From: UBA6168 sp964508135
GTDB taxonomy: Bacteria; Bacteroidota; Bacteroidia; Chitinophagales; Saprospiraceae
DNA: 64,000 bases
Assembly (NCBI GenBank): GCA_964508135.1
Contig: CAZDSU010000021.1
Location: 1 to 64,000, forward strand
Reading direction: 5' to 3'
The notes beneath the pieces were generated by a model. That model was not told the DNA's origin and made no database searches. It saw nothing but the letters and a program-made list of their open reading frames with translations. A program made the translations under genes and the position numbers. Positions 46,448 through 54,698 of this stretch are shown here, in pieces. The number at the start of each line of letters is the position of its first letter. Positions within the stretch are counted from its first letter, which is position 1.

Positions 46448-46906
46448 CTATTTCCGCAGCACTATCCTCGTCATAATGATCTGGGTATCTATGGTCAAAC
46501 TGGATGTGGATACTTCCAAATAGGAGGTATCGTCCGGTTGGGTCATGTAGCAGTGGCGGTTCATGCCAGTGAGGTCTGGCAATTCGATGTTCTGCGGATT
46601 GGCCAAAGTCTCTTTGTATCTCAATACATAAGAGGTGTCGGTTTCCCATTCCAGATCGAACTTGACCACCAATTGCGTCAGCGACCCGGAGTCAACCTGG
46701 CTATCTGCGGTGCGAGTGATCACGAAGTCGCCGAACTTGGCTTCGTCCCCATATTTGAAGTGTCCCTTGCGGAATTTTTTGAAGAGCTCCTCATTGCTTT
46801 TTGTGCCAGCGGTACCACCTCCACAGGCAGTGATGTTGAACAAAATAGCAATTGCCAAAGGCCAAAATGCAAACAAGAAAAGGTGTTTTGATTGGATATT
46901 CTTCAT
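46448..46906 (-). CDS. Small lipoprotein of unknown function
   Basis: 152 residues. The N-terminus FWPLAIAILFNITACGGG carries a lipobox with Cys28, so the mature part is membrane-anchored. The rest is rich in beta-prone segments (GDFVITRTADSQVDSG, LVVKFDLEWETDTSYVLRY, TDTQ-like end) with no known family. The neighbouring genes give no functional hint; it is 60 bp upstream of the PQQ-type gene on the same strand and could be co-transcribed. Confidence 0.75.
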   Translation of the reverse strand: MKNIQSKHLFLFAFWPLAIAILFNITACGGGTAGTKSNEELFKKFRKGHFKYGDEAKFGDFVITRTADSQVDSGSLTQLVVKFDLEWETDTSYVLRYKETLANPQNIELPDLTGMNRHCYMTQPDDTSYLEVSTSSLTIDTQIIMTRIVLRK

Positions 46907-47015
46907 TGGTAAAATTGATTTTGATAAAATTTAGGGTGCAAAAATAGCATTTGGTGGGGATTGAATCAATCTCAATTTGCCATTTTCAATTCTGCATTCT
47001 CCCTACCTTCGCCGC

Positions 47016-48191
47016 ATGAACGAACAACCTTCCCATTTTGAAATAGTCGCCAAGACCCAGTTTGGCCTTGAGGAACTGTTGGCCACCGAGCTGCGGGCCA
47101 TTGGTGCTACCGACATCGAACTGCTCACCCGAGCCGTCAAGTACCAGGGCGATAAATCGGTGCTGTACCGCTCCAACCTTTGCTTGCGCACGGCACTGAA
47201 AGTGCTGGTGCCATTCGCCTCGTTTTACGCACACCATGAAAACCAGCTTTACCGCCGAGTTCGACAGATAGACTGGGAGCAATACCTGACGCCGCAGCAA
47301 ACTTTCGCCATTGATGCCACGACCAACAGCGAGATTTTCCATCACTCCAAGTTTACGGCGCTGAAGATGAAGGACGCCATCGTGGACCAGTTTAGGGACA
47401 AGTACGGCATACGCCCTTCGGTGGACACCAACAATCCCGACCTCCGCATCAACATCCACGTCCACGACAAGCTCGTGACCCTCTCGCTCGACAGCAGCGG
47501 TGCCACCCTCGACCGCCGGGGCTACCGACTCGACCGTACCGAGGCGCCCATGAACGAAGTGCTGGCGGCGGGCATCGTGATGCTCTCCGGCTGGGACATG
47601 CAGAGCGACCTGCTCGACCCGATGTGCGGCTCCGGCACTTTCGGCATCGAGGCGGCCATGTTGGCAGCCAACATCGCACCGGGCCGCCTGCGGGTCTTCG
47701 GTTTTGAGCGCTGGAAGGACTTCGATGCCACGCTTTGGCGCAACATCAAGGCCGATGCGGAACGGGCGGAACGCCCCATCACTGCCAAGATTTGGAGCAG
47801 CGACCTCGACCCGGAGGCCATTGAGGTTTCGCAGAAGAACACCCGCAGGGCAGGCGTGGAGGGCATGATTGACTTCCAACTGGGCGACTTCCTGGAATCG
47901 CTCCCCCATTCCGACCGTGGCACCATCCTCCTCAACCCTCCCTACGGCGAGCGGCTTCAATGGGAGGAGGACATCATTGCGTTTTACAAGGAAATCGGCA
48001 ACCGCCTGAAGCACCACTACGCTGGGCACACGGCTTGGATTATCAGCGCCAATGCCGAGGCGTTGAAGTTCGTGGGGCTGCGGCCTTCGAGGAAGATAAA
48101 GTTGTTCAATGGAGCGCTGGAGTGCCGGTTGCAGAAGTTTGAAATGTTTGCGGGAAAGAAGTTTGAGGGGTTGGCTGATGAAGGAGGTTAG
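47016..48191 (+). CDS. THUMP-domain class I rRNA methyltransferase (RlmL-type)
   Basis: 391 residues from MNEQPSHFEIVAKTQFGLE; the upstream Met at 46977 reads from the spacer. The THUMP/ferredoxin-like part (1-160) is followed by the methyltransferase with DPMCGSGTFGIEAAMLAANIAPG (SAM-binding) and NPPYGERL (catalytic NPPY, N6/N2 guanine methylation). Bacteroidota members of this family correspond to the N-terminal half of E. coli RlmL, which modifies G2445 of 23S rRNA. A TACCTTCG at 47004-47011 could be a relaxed -7 box, but too close for a usual leader. Confidence 0.92.
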   Translation: MNEQPSHFEIVAKTQFGLEELLATELRAIGATDIELLTRAVKYQGDKSVLYRSNLCLRTALKVLVPFASFYAHHENQLYRRVRQIDWEQYLTPQQTFAIDATTNSEIFHHSKFTALKMKDAIVDQFRDKYGIRPSVDTNNPDLRINIHVHDKLVTLSLDSSGATLDRRGYRLDRTEAPMNEVLAAGIVMLSGWDMQSDLLDPMCGSGTFGIEAAMLAANIAPGRLRVFGFERWKDFDATLWRNIKADAERAERPITAKIWSSDLDPEAIEVSQKNTRRAGVEGMIDFQLGDFLESLPHSDRGTILLNPPYGERLQWEEDIIAFYKEIGNRLKHHYAGHTAWIISANAEALKFVGLRPSRKIKLFNGALECRLQKFEMFAGKKFEGLADEGG

Positions 48192-48384
48192 AAAAAAAAT
48201 AGGCAACCGGGTGGCTGCCTATGTACTTAATTATAAAGTATGATGCTTACCACAACATTGCCGCCTGGGCGGCGGACTTAGAAGTGATGGAGCAAATTTA
48301 TTATTTCATTTTGATTTTTGAGAACGAAACCAATAAAATATTTAAGGTGAACTTAGGTCATCGTTTTCAAAAATGCCCTAAACA

Positions 48385-51003
48385 TCAAAACTCCACCCGC
48401 CACTTCAGATTCACCCTTCTCCCCGTCAAATAGTTCGGTATCGCAAACTGCTGCGCAAAAATGGTCTTGATCCAGGTTCTCGATGCCTCGTTCTGCACCT
48501 GCATCAGGTTGAAGATTTCGAGGCTAATCCAACTCGCTTTCGTGAAACGGAAGGGGTTCTTGGGACGGGAGGCCCTTCGGCTTTCGTCCCATATTTTCAG
48601 TGAAAAACCAATGTCCACCCGGTGGTAAGGCTTGAAACGGTAGGTATTGCGGTAGATCCGGTTGTTGTCCTTGAGGCCGTAGGGCAACCCCGTGCCAACG
48701 AACACGCTCAGGTGCATCTTGAAGTTCTCGTTCCTCGGCAAGTAATCCTGAAAGAAAACGGACAACGAAAGAAACTGGTCGGATGGCCTCGGTACGTCCT
48801 TGATGGGCGTTCCCTCGGTCGAGCCAATTTTTCGCTCCAAGTGCTGTATGCCCTCGATGCTTTCCCGTGCCCGCAACAACGAGAGGTTGAACCATGACTC
48901 CACGCCCGGCACGAATTCGCCGTTGAGGCGCATGTCCAGTCCCGTGATGTAGCCGCTGGCGTCGTTTTCACCGTAGTAGCGGATGCGCACATTGTCTATC
49001 TCGTAGCTCACCACATCCCACAGTTTTTTGTAGTACGCCTCCATGATGAGCCGAAACTTGGTCGGGCTGAGTCTGCCGATGAAAAAATCGTAGGTGAAGC
49101 CAAAAACACTGTGCATCGATTTTTGCGATTGCACATCGGTGTTCACCAAGCCCTCCAAATTGCGAAGCTCCCGGTAAAACGGCGGCTGGTAGTAGAAACC
49201 TGTTGCGAAGCGGAACGAGATGTCCTTTTTGCTCCGCAAAGGTTTGTAGAGCAGTTGCACTCGGGGCGTCACAAAAAATTCCTCGTTCAAATCCCAATAA
49301 GCGCTGCGCACCCCGACCGAGGCTTTCAGTTCGCCAATGCTGTCACGCCGCCAAGTGTAAGTGTCTTGCAAATAGGCGCTCAGGCGGTTGCTGCCAAGGT
49401 TGTTTTGTGTTTTCAAAACGGAATAAAGCAGCAGTTGCGTGGTGTCGTACTTCAACGAGTAGCCCGCCGAGTCGAGGCGCTCCCACTCGTTGATGCGGTC
49501 GTCAATATCTTCCCGCTGGTACTTGACAGACCACTGTAAAAAATGGGAAGTCTCTCCTTTTCCTCCTGCCAAGGCAAGGGAGTTGAAAAGTGATTGAGAA
49601 ATGGAGTCGAGCTTGCCGATGCCTTTTTCAATCTCGATTTTTTTCTTTTCTGTCTGGGCTGACCTTTGAAATTCAATGCCGCCCTTGATTTCAATATTGG
49701 AAACCTGTGCCTCCAAGAAATTTCGGACAAACTGGTGCTGGGTACCTGCGCCGAGTTCAGCCACCACCTCCCCGAAGTTGTCGCTGCCAAGGCCGCTCTC
49801 GATTTGCCGTAGGCTGTACCGACCAATGATGTCGAACCGCTCGTTTTCGTCGCTTCGGTAAGTCGAGGCGAGGAACTTGACGAACAACGGGTTTTTGTCC
49901 CTTTCGGGCAAATAGGTGAGCGAGGTCCCCACCATCGAAGTGGTAAAATCGTCCACCTCCTGTCCCTCGAAAACGGAGAAGAGTTCGAGGGCATAATTGA
50001 CGAGGCCAAAGGCGGTGCGGCGCTCGTCGGGCTTGAAGAAAAACTCGCTGCGGTTGTAGTTGCCGATGAGGCCAAGCTGCCAATTGCGGTTGAGGTCGTA
50101 GGTCAGGTAGCCCTGCACGTCGGTGAAATTGGGGTTGTACTCACCCGTCACATCGAGGGAGCCAAGTAGGTAGCTCGTGGTTTTGTAGCGGGCCCCGACG
50201 AGGTAGCGAAGCTTTTGGTACTTGGTTTTGCCGAGTAGGTAAGCACCTTCAAGGTGCGCCGAGCCACCGAGCAAACTGGCCGCTGCACTGCCTGCAAACT
50301 TCTCCGGGCGCTTATAGTGGATGTCCAGCACGCTTGATTGCTTGTCGCCGTAGCGGGCCTCGAAGCCGCCGGAACTGAAGGTCAGGCTCTGAACCAGGTC
50401 AATGTTTGGGAAGGTAAGCCCCTCCTGTTGACCTGCCCGAATGAGTTGCGGGCGGTAGATTTCAAAGTCGTTGACGTAAACTAGGTTCTCGTCGTAGTTG
50501 CCGCCCCGCACATTGTATTGGCTGGTGAGTTCGCCACCGGAACCGCTGGAAGTGCCAAGCGCCAAGTGCGGCAACACGCTTTCCAAGTTGCCCGTGGTGG
50601 TGGGCAGCAGCTTCAGCTCGTCCGTTTTTTCACGAATCATGCCGCCTTGCTCGATGCGGCTTTCCCGTACTTCCACCTCTACCATGGCATCGGCGGGGGG
50701 CATGGCGATGTCAATCTGCTGCTTTGCCCCATTGGGCAGCGGCTCCACGTCCACAGAGGATTCTTTGTATCCGATTCGACTGAACACCAGCACAATGCGC
50801 TGATTAGCAGGCACTTCGAGTCGCCAAACGCCTTTGTCGCTGGTCTCGGTGGCGTTGTTTGTGCCCTTCACATACACGGTCACGAGGTCAACTGACTGAT
50901 TGGAGAGGGCGTCCGTGACAGTTCCAGTGAGGAGGGCTTTGTCCTGTGCAGTGAGATGACCGATGACCAAAAGCCCGGCAAGTACAAAAAAGTTTTTTTT
51001 CAT
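48385..51003 (-). CDS. TonB-dependent outer-membrane receptor
   Basis: 872 residues from MKKNFFVLAGLLVIGHLTAQD. A carboxypeptidase-regulatory-like domain (20-100) precedes the plug (about 115-235; YNVRGGNYDENLVYVNDFEIYRP) and a beta-barrel ending in WRVEF with terminal Phe. It has no SusD partner and lacks the SusC signature, so it is an ordinary receptor of the carboxypeptidase-regulatory type; the ligand is unknown. It stands alone, with a palindromic repeat (51071-51166) upstream that separates it from the type IX secreted protein gene. Confidence 0.9.
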   Translation of the reverse strand: MKKNFFVLAGLLVIGHLTAQDKALLTGTVTDALSNQSVDLVTVYVKGTNNATETSDKGVWRLEVPANQRIVLVFSRIGYKESSVDVEPLPNGAKQQIDIAMPPADAMVEVEVRESRIEQGGMIREKTDELKLLPTTTGNLESVLPHLALGTSSGSGGELTSQYNVRGGNYDENLVYVNDFEIYRPQLIRAGQQEGLTFPNIDLVQSLTFSSGGFEARYGDKQSSVLDIHYKRPEKFAGSAAASLLGGSAHLEGAYLLGKTKYQKLRYLVGARYKTTSYLLGSLDVTGEYNPNFTDVQGYLTYDLNRNWQLGLIGNYNRSEFFFKPDERRTAFGLVNYALELFSVFEGQEVDDFTTSMVGTSLTYLPERDKNPLFVKFLASTYRSDENERFDIIGRYSLRQIESGLGSDNFGEVVAELGAGTQHQFVRNFLEAQVSNIEIKGGIEFQRSAQTEKKKIEIEKGIGKLDSISQSLFNSLALAGGKGETSHFLQWSVKYQREDIDDRINEWERLDSAGYSLKYDTTQLLLYSVLKTQNNLGSNRLSAYLQDTYTWRRDSIGELKASVGVRSAYWDLNEEFFVTPRVQLLYKPLRSKKDISFRFATGFYYQPPFYRELRNLEGLVNTDVQSQKSMHSVFGFTYDFFIGRLSPTKFRLIMEAYYKKLWDVVSYEIDNVRIRYYGENDASGYITGLDMRLNGEFVPGVESWFNLSLLRARESIEGIQHLERKIGSTEGTPIKDVPRPSDQFLSLSVFFQDYLPRNENFKMHLSVFVGTGLPYGLKDNNRIYRNTYRFKPYHRVDIGFSLKIWDESRRASRPKNPFRFTKASWISLEIFNLMQVQNEASRTWIKTIFAQQFAIPNYLTGRRVNLKWRVEF

Positions 51004-51070
51004 CAATTGCAGATTAATCGTGTTCGCTAAGGTACGTGGAAATGAGAAAAAGGGTTTTGAGGCGAGTGAT

Positions 51071-51166
51071 TTCACGCAAAGACGCCAAGATTAAAAATAA
51101 AGCCGCAAAGTGTCCAATGTTAACACTTTGCGGCTTTGCGTAAAATTCTTTGCGGCTTTGCGTGAA
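51071..51166. repeat. Palindromic element upstream of the TonB receptor gene
   Basis: Outer arms TTCACGCAAAG (51071-51081) and CTTTGCGTGAA (51156-51166) enclose an inner perfect 15 nt pair AAAGCCGCAAAGTGT (51099-51113, complement 51123-51137). It could act as a terminator for the upstream gene on the minus strand, whose stop codon is at 51175. Confidence 0.7.
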
Positions 51167-51174
51167 GGAGAAAC

Positions 51175-53973
51175 TCACTTCATCAGTATCAATCGTCGGG
51201 TCACAAAGGCATCCAAAACCCTGATTTTCAAACAGTAAACTCCGTTTGCCAAGTGGCTCGCATCGAACTCGCTCCGTTCGACCGCTTTGGTCTTTTCGGT
51301 AAAAACACGCCGCCCTACCCCATCCCAAACTTCAATTTCCAGCGGCTCGCTCGGCATTTTGTTTTCGATGAAAAAATGCCCGCTCGTTGGGTTTGGGTAC
51401 ACGTAGATGTTTTGCTCCGCAATGGTTTGCCTTGTTCCTACCATTGGGTGGAAGTTGAAATTTATGGTACTGTCGCAGCCGGCTGAGGATGAAACGACAA
51501 ACGTGATGGTAAAATCATCGGAGTGCGAAACCCCGTTTATGATGATTGGCGGGACGTAGTTTGAGTCAATGTTGATTTCGTAAGATGGAGATTCTGTCAA
51601 GTAAACGGTGTAACGCTGGATGCAGCCTTCCGAGTCAACTAATTCATATTCGTAAGTGCCTCCTTGCGTAAATATTTCACCCATTATATTGATAGTGTCT
51701 CCTTCGCATAGGCTTGCAGAGATTATTAATTGGGGCGCAATTTGGACCAAAAGCGTTAACGTTACGATGCTATCGCAGCCACTTGAATTTTGAAAGGTTT
51801 GCTCGTAAATACCTGATTGTGTGTACGTTGTGTCGTTCCAATCAAAAGTTTGTCCTTCGCAAATTGTGACAAATTGTTCCTCCACGATGTTTTGCCCAGC
51901 GCAGGGGTCGAGTGATTCGACGAAGCTGCCAAGGCTCAAATTCCAATAAGTACCACTGCCTGAAGTCTCTAATTTCGCAGCCCTGACCATATAAAGCAGG
52001 TTGCCAGTGGGAGCATTTGCATCCACGAAGTTTGTCCCAGAAACCTGGTTATCCAGCGTAATAAAATCCATTTGCAAACTATCAAACCGGGAAACCGAAT
52101 AGTGTTCAATCGGCTCCCCGCTCGGCGGCGACCAAGCCAAGTTTACATCTTGCCCGATATAGTTTGCCGTCAAGTTTTCGACGGGCTTAATGGGATGCAG
52201 CCGCAGCGACGGGTCGCCCATGAGCGACGTGTGAACAAGCTGAGGGCCTGGGTAGTAGTCGTTTTCTGTGGCATTTTGGGTGCGCAGCAGGCTCTGGCCG
52301 ATGGGTTCACCCATCGCCATTCGGTGCAAGGTGAACGGCGGATTACCTACCCAGCAACTCGTCAGTGTCCAGCCGGGCGAGGCCAGCGGCGCACGGAGGA
52401 AGTTGTCGGGATTGTCCCAGTCGCCGAACTGGCTGCCGCAGAGCAGGGTGAAAATATTGCGGAGCGTATCATTTGCAAAGTCCTGTGTGGAGCCGATACC
52501 GTTGGCGCTGGTGAACGTTCCGCTGCCCCCACCAAACGACCACAGGTATCCCTCGTTTTTCATGGTCGAAAAATAGTCGAGCGCATGCACGCTGTCCGCC
52601 GTGAACATCGGGGCGAAATTGCGCCAGCCACTGGCCGCCGGAGCGCCGAGTGCAATGCCGAGGTTGTCGTCCACGAGCGCTCGGCGTGGCACGTCTAGCT
52701 GTCCGGTTTTGAACTGATGAGCCTTGTTCAAGTAGCGTCGGGTCAGTTCCAAGTCGCTAAGGCCAAAGGCGGGCATGTCGAACAAATCCACCCGACCAAC
52801 GGCTAATTCCACGGCGGTCGGGATGTCGCTCTGGTCGAATTTGCCGTCGCCGGGCAGGTTGTGGTTTCGGGCGAAAGTGGCGGTGGTGTTCGTCACGGTT
52901 TCGTCCGTCCAAACCCCGTCCATTTCCCCATAAAAAACATCGGCGGGCCAAGCGCCCCAGTGGTTCTCGATATGACCATCAGCGTAAAAATTGCCGCTGT
53001 ACGGTACAGGGACGTGGCCGAGAAGGTAAACCATTTTCAAGTCGGCCATTTGTTGAAACTCATTGACTATCAATGATTTAACAGTTGTAACCGCATCGTT
53101 TCGATTCACCTGCAGCCGATTTACCTTCCAGCCGTCCCCCCATAAATCACGCTCCAATTGCCCGATTTCAGCCTGGAGTGGCAACGTGTATTCATCGTCA
53201 ACGACGAGCAGCAGACTTCCCCGATTTTCAACCGGGGGCTGGTTGTTCCCGGCGAGAATGTAGCCATATTTTGGCCGTTCGGCGAGGTTGGTACCGGGTG
53301 CGCCGGAGCTATCAATTAACTGCCCGTCTAGTGTCGTCAAAGTCCACCAAGTGTTATTGGTGAGCATGTCCGGGTTGATGGTGATGGTGAGCGTTTCAGT
53401 GGGGTTACCGCTGTCGCAAATGGAGATGGTGTCCTTTTTTTCAAACCCGAAATCGCTGCCGCCGCTGAGTGTTTGGCCGCAGGCCTGAAGAAGGTACCAG
53501 CCGTGACCAAAGTTGCAGCAAAGTCCGTTTCCGTAGAGGTTGTCGATGGTGAAAACAAGGGTGTCGCCGGGGGTTACCTCCACGTTCCACTCGATTGTTT
53601 CAAAGCCTTTTTTGAAAAAAGCATATTCGGAAACGGAGGATTCGGTGGCCGTAAAATCGGTAAAACTGGTAGCGCCCCAAGGCAAAGTGAATATGGGCTG
53701 CCCCCAATCCGTATCGTCAGGCTGTTTTCGGTAGACGGTATAGCCGCCTTCCGACCAGTCCCATGGCCATGTGAATTCGAGGCGTGAAGGGCCAGTCTCG
53801 TATTTGGCACTCACCTGTACCGAGCGGTTGAGCGCATCCTGGGCGGTGGCCTCTTCAATAAAAATAAACGTGGCGAACAGTAAGATTATCCTTGTTGCCC
53901 ATGCAGCCCACAAAGTGGTCGGAATGTTGGGCACCAGAAATAGCGATGGTGAATGCAATTTGTTCATTGTCAA
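51175..53973 (-). CDS. Gingipain-like (C25) secreted protein with type IX sorting domain
   Basis: 932 residues. A signal peptide occupies about 1-44 (ILLFATFIFIEEATA); starts at residues 1 and 3 are both possible, and either overlaps the phosphopantetheinyl transferase gene by more than 110 bp. An FN3-like/Ig-like N-terminal part is followed by a caspase-like region (about 245-625) with LLLVVDDEYTLPLQ, MVYLLGHVPVPYSG, IENHWGAWPADVFYGEMDG and the closing HTSLMGDPSLRLHP typical of clan CD C25 peptidases. LLCGSQFGDWD is the likely active-site Cys region. It ends with the sorting domain (VYPNPTSGHFFIEN onward). Peptidase activity is likely but not proven; a cargo-sorting sortase role (PorU-like) is an alternative. 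Confidence 0.75.
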   Translation of the reverse strand: MTMNKLHSPSLFLVPNIPTTLWAAWATRIILLFATFIFIEEATAQDALNRSVQVSAKYETGPSRLEFTWPWDWSEGGYTVYRKQPDDTDWGQPIFTLPWGATSFTDFTATESSVSEYAFFKKGFETIEWNVEVTPGDTLVFTIDNLYGNGLCCNFGHGWYLLQACGQTLSGGSDFGFEKKDTISICDSGNPTETLTITINPDMLTNNTWWTLTTLDGQLIDSSGAPGTNLAERPKYGYILAGNNQPPVENRGSLLLVVDDEYTLPLQAEIGQLERDLWGDGWKVNRLQVNRNDAVTTVKSLIVNEFQQMADLKMVYLLGHVPVPYSGNFYADGHIENHWGAWPADVFYGEMDGVWTDETVTNTTATFARNHNLPGDGKFDQSDIPTAVELAVGRVDLFDMPAFGLSDLELTRRYLNKAHQFKTGQLDVPRRALVDDNLGIALGAPAASGWRNFAPMFTADSVHALDYFSTMKNEGYLWSFGGGSGTFTSANGIGSTQDFANDTLRNIFTLLCGSQFGDWDNPDNFLRAPLASPGWTLTSCWVGNPPFTLHRMAMGEPIGQSLLRTQNATENDYYPGPQLVHTSLMGDPSLRLHPIKPVENLTANYIGQDVNLAWSPPSGEPIEHYSVSRFDSLQMDFITLDNQVSGTNFVDANAPTGNLLYMVRAAKLETSGSGTYWNLSLGSFVESLDPCAGQNIVEEQFVTICEGQTFDWNDTTYTQSGIYEQTFQNSSGCDSIVTLTLLVQIAPQLIISASLCEGDTINIMGEIFTQGGTYEYELVDSEGCIQRYTVYLTESPSYEINIDSNYVPPIIINGVSHSDDFTITFVVSSSAGCDSTINFNFHPMVGTRQTIAEQNIYVYPNPTSGHFFIENKMPSEPLEIEVWDGVGRRVFTEKTKAVERSEFDASHLANGVYCLKIRVLDAFVTRRLILMK

Positions 53974-54622
53974 AGGTGTATAGTGTGAAAGCCTTGTCTT
54001 TAAAAGGTATCAAACGCTCGTCGTTGGTGGGAATCCGGTTCATTCTTCCCGACAAATCTACGGTGTTAAGGTCGTCAATCAGACCAACGCCCGTAACTTT
54101 CAGCAAGGCTTCTTTCATCGTCCAAAATCTGTAAAAATCACGGTGCGAGAACACCATATCGCATTCTTTTTTGGAAAAATAATACCCGGCCATTTCCCAA
54201 TAGTTAAAGGTTTTGTCAATGACCTCGATGTCAACGCCAATTTCCCGTTCCGTAAATTCAAAAGCAATGGAAATCAAGCTGCCGGAATTGGAAAGATTGA
54301 AAGGCATCTTTTTTTCAAAGCCCTCCAGGTAAGGTTTGCCGAACTGGCCTTCCTTGATGATTATTTCGTTCGGTGGAACTTGCAACATTTCTCCGCAAAG
54401 TTTGCGCAGCATTCCCCTGCCCGTGAGATAAATCAGGCGGTCTTTCGGAAAACGAAATTTGGCGGATTTGCGGAGTTCAGCGGGCGAAAGCAATTTACCC
54501 ACCTCAAAGCTGAGGTGACTGGGTAGGCGTTCTGCGTCAAATAGCAGCAGCCGCACCCCGCCGAGGCCCGGTTCACTCGGAAGCTCCAGCAACTGGATGA
54601 CATCCTGTTTTGATTCTTTCAT
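53855..54622 (-). CDS. Sfp-type 4'-phosphopantetheinyl transferase
   Basis: 255 residues from MKESKQDVIQLLELPSEPG. Motifs are those of the Sfp family: GRGMLRKLCGEML, GKPYLEGFEKKMPFNLSNSG, IGVDIEVIDKTF (Mg and CoA binding Asp-x-Glu) and FWTMKEALLKVTGVGL (W-x-x-KEA-x-x-K). It loads the phosphopantetheine arm onto the carrier domains. It begins 76 bp after the megasynthase stop codon on the same strand, so it probably activates that enzyme's ACP and PCP. The C-terminal 20 or so residues extend past the usual end and overlap the next gene. Confidence 0.93.
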   Translation of the reverse strand: MKESKQDVIQLLELPSEPGLGGVRLLLFDAERLPSHLSFEVGKLLSPAELRKSAKFRFPKDRLIYLTGRGMLRKLCGEMLQVPPNEIIIKEGQFGKPYLEGFEKKMPFNLSNSGSLISIAFEFTEREIGVDIEVIDKTFNYWEMAGYYFSKKECDMVFSHRDFYRFWTMKEALLKVTGVGLIDDLNTVDLSGRMNRIPTNDERLIPFKDKAFTLYTFDNEQIAFTIAISGAQHSDHFVGCMGNKDNLTVRHVYFY

Positions 54623-54698
54623 GTTCGCTAAATTTTGGGTTAGTGTTCTTAAATAGAAAATTTTGCCAATTTGTTCAGGCAGGCACCTGCGATGTATT

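Noticed and set aside
46986..48206. Long minus-strand open frame opposite the rRNA methyltransferase gene
   Set aside because: The plus strand has the THUMP and NPPY motifs; the minus frame shows no domain and is a shadow.
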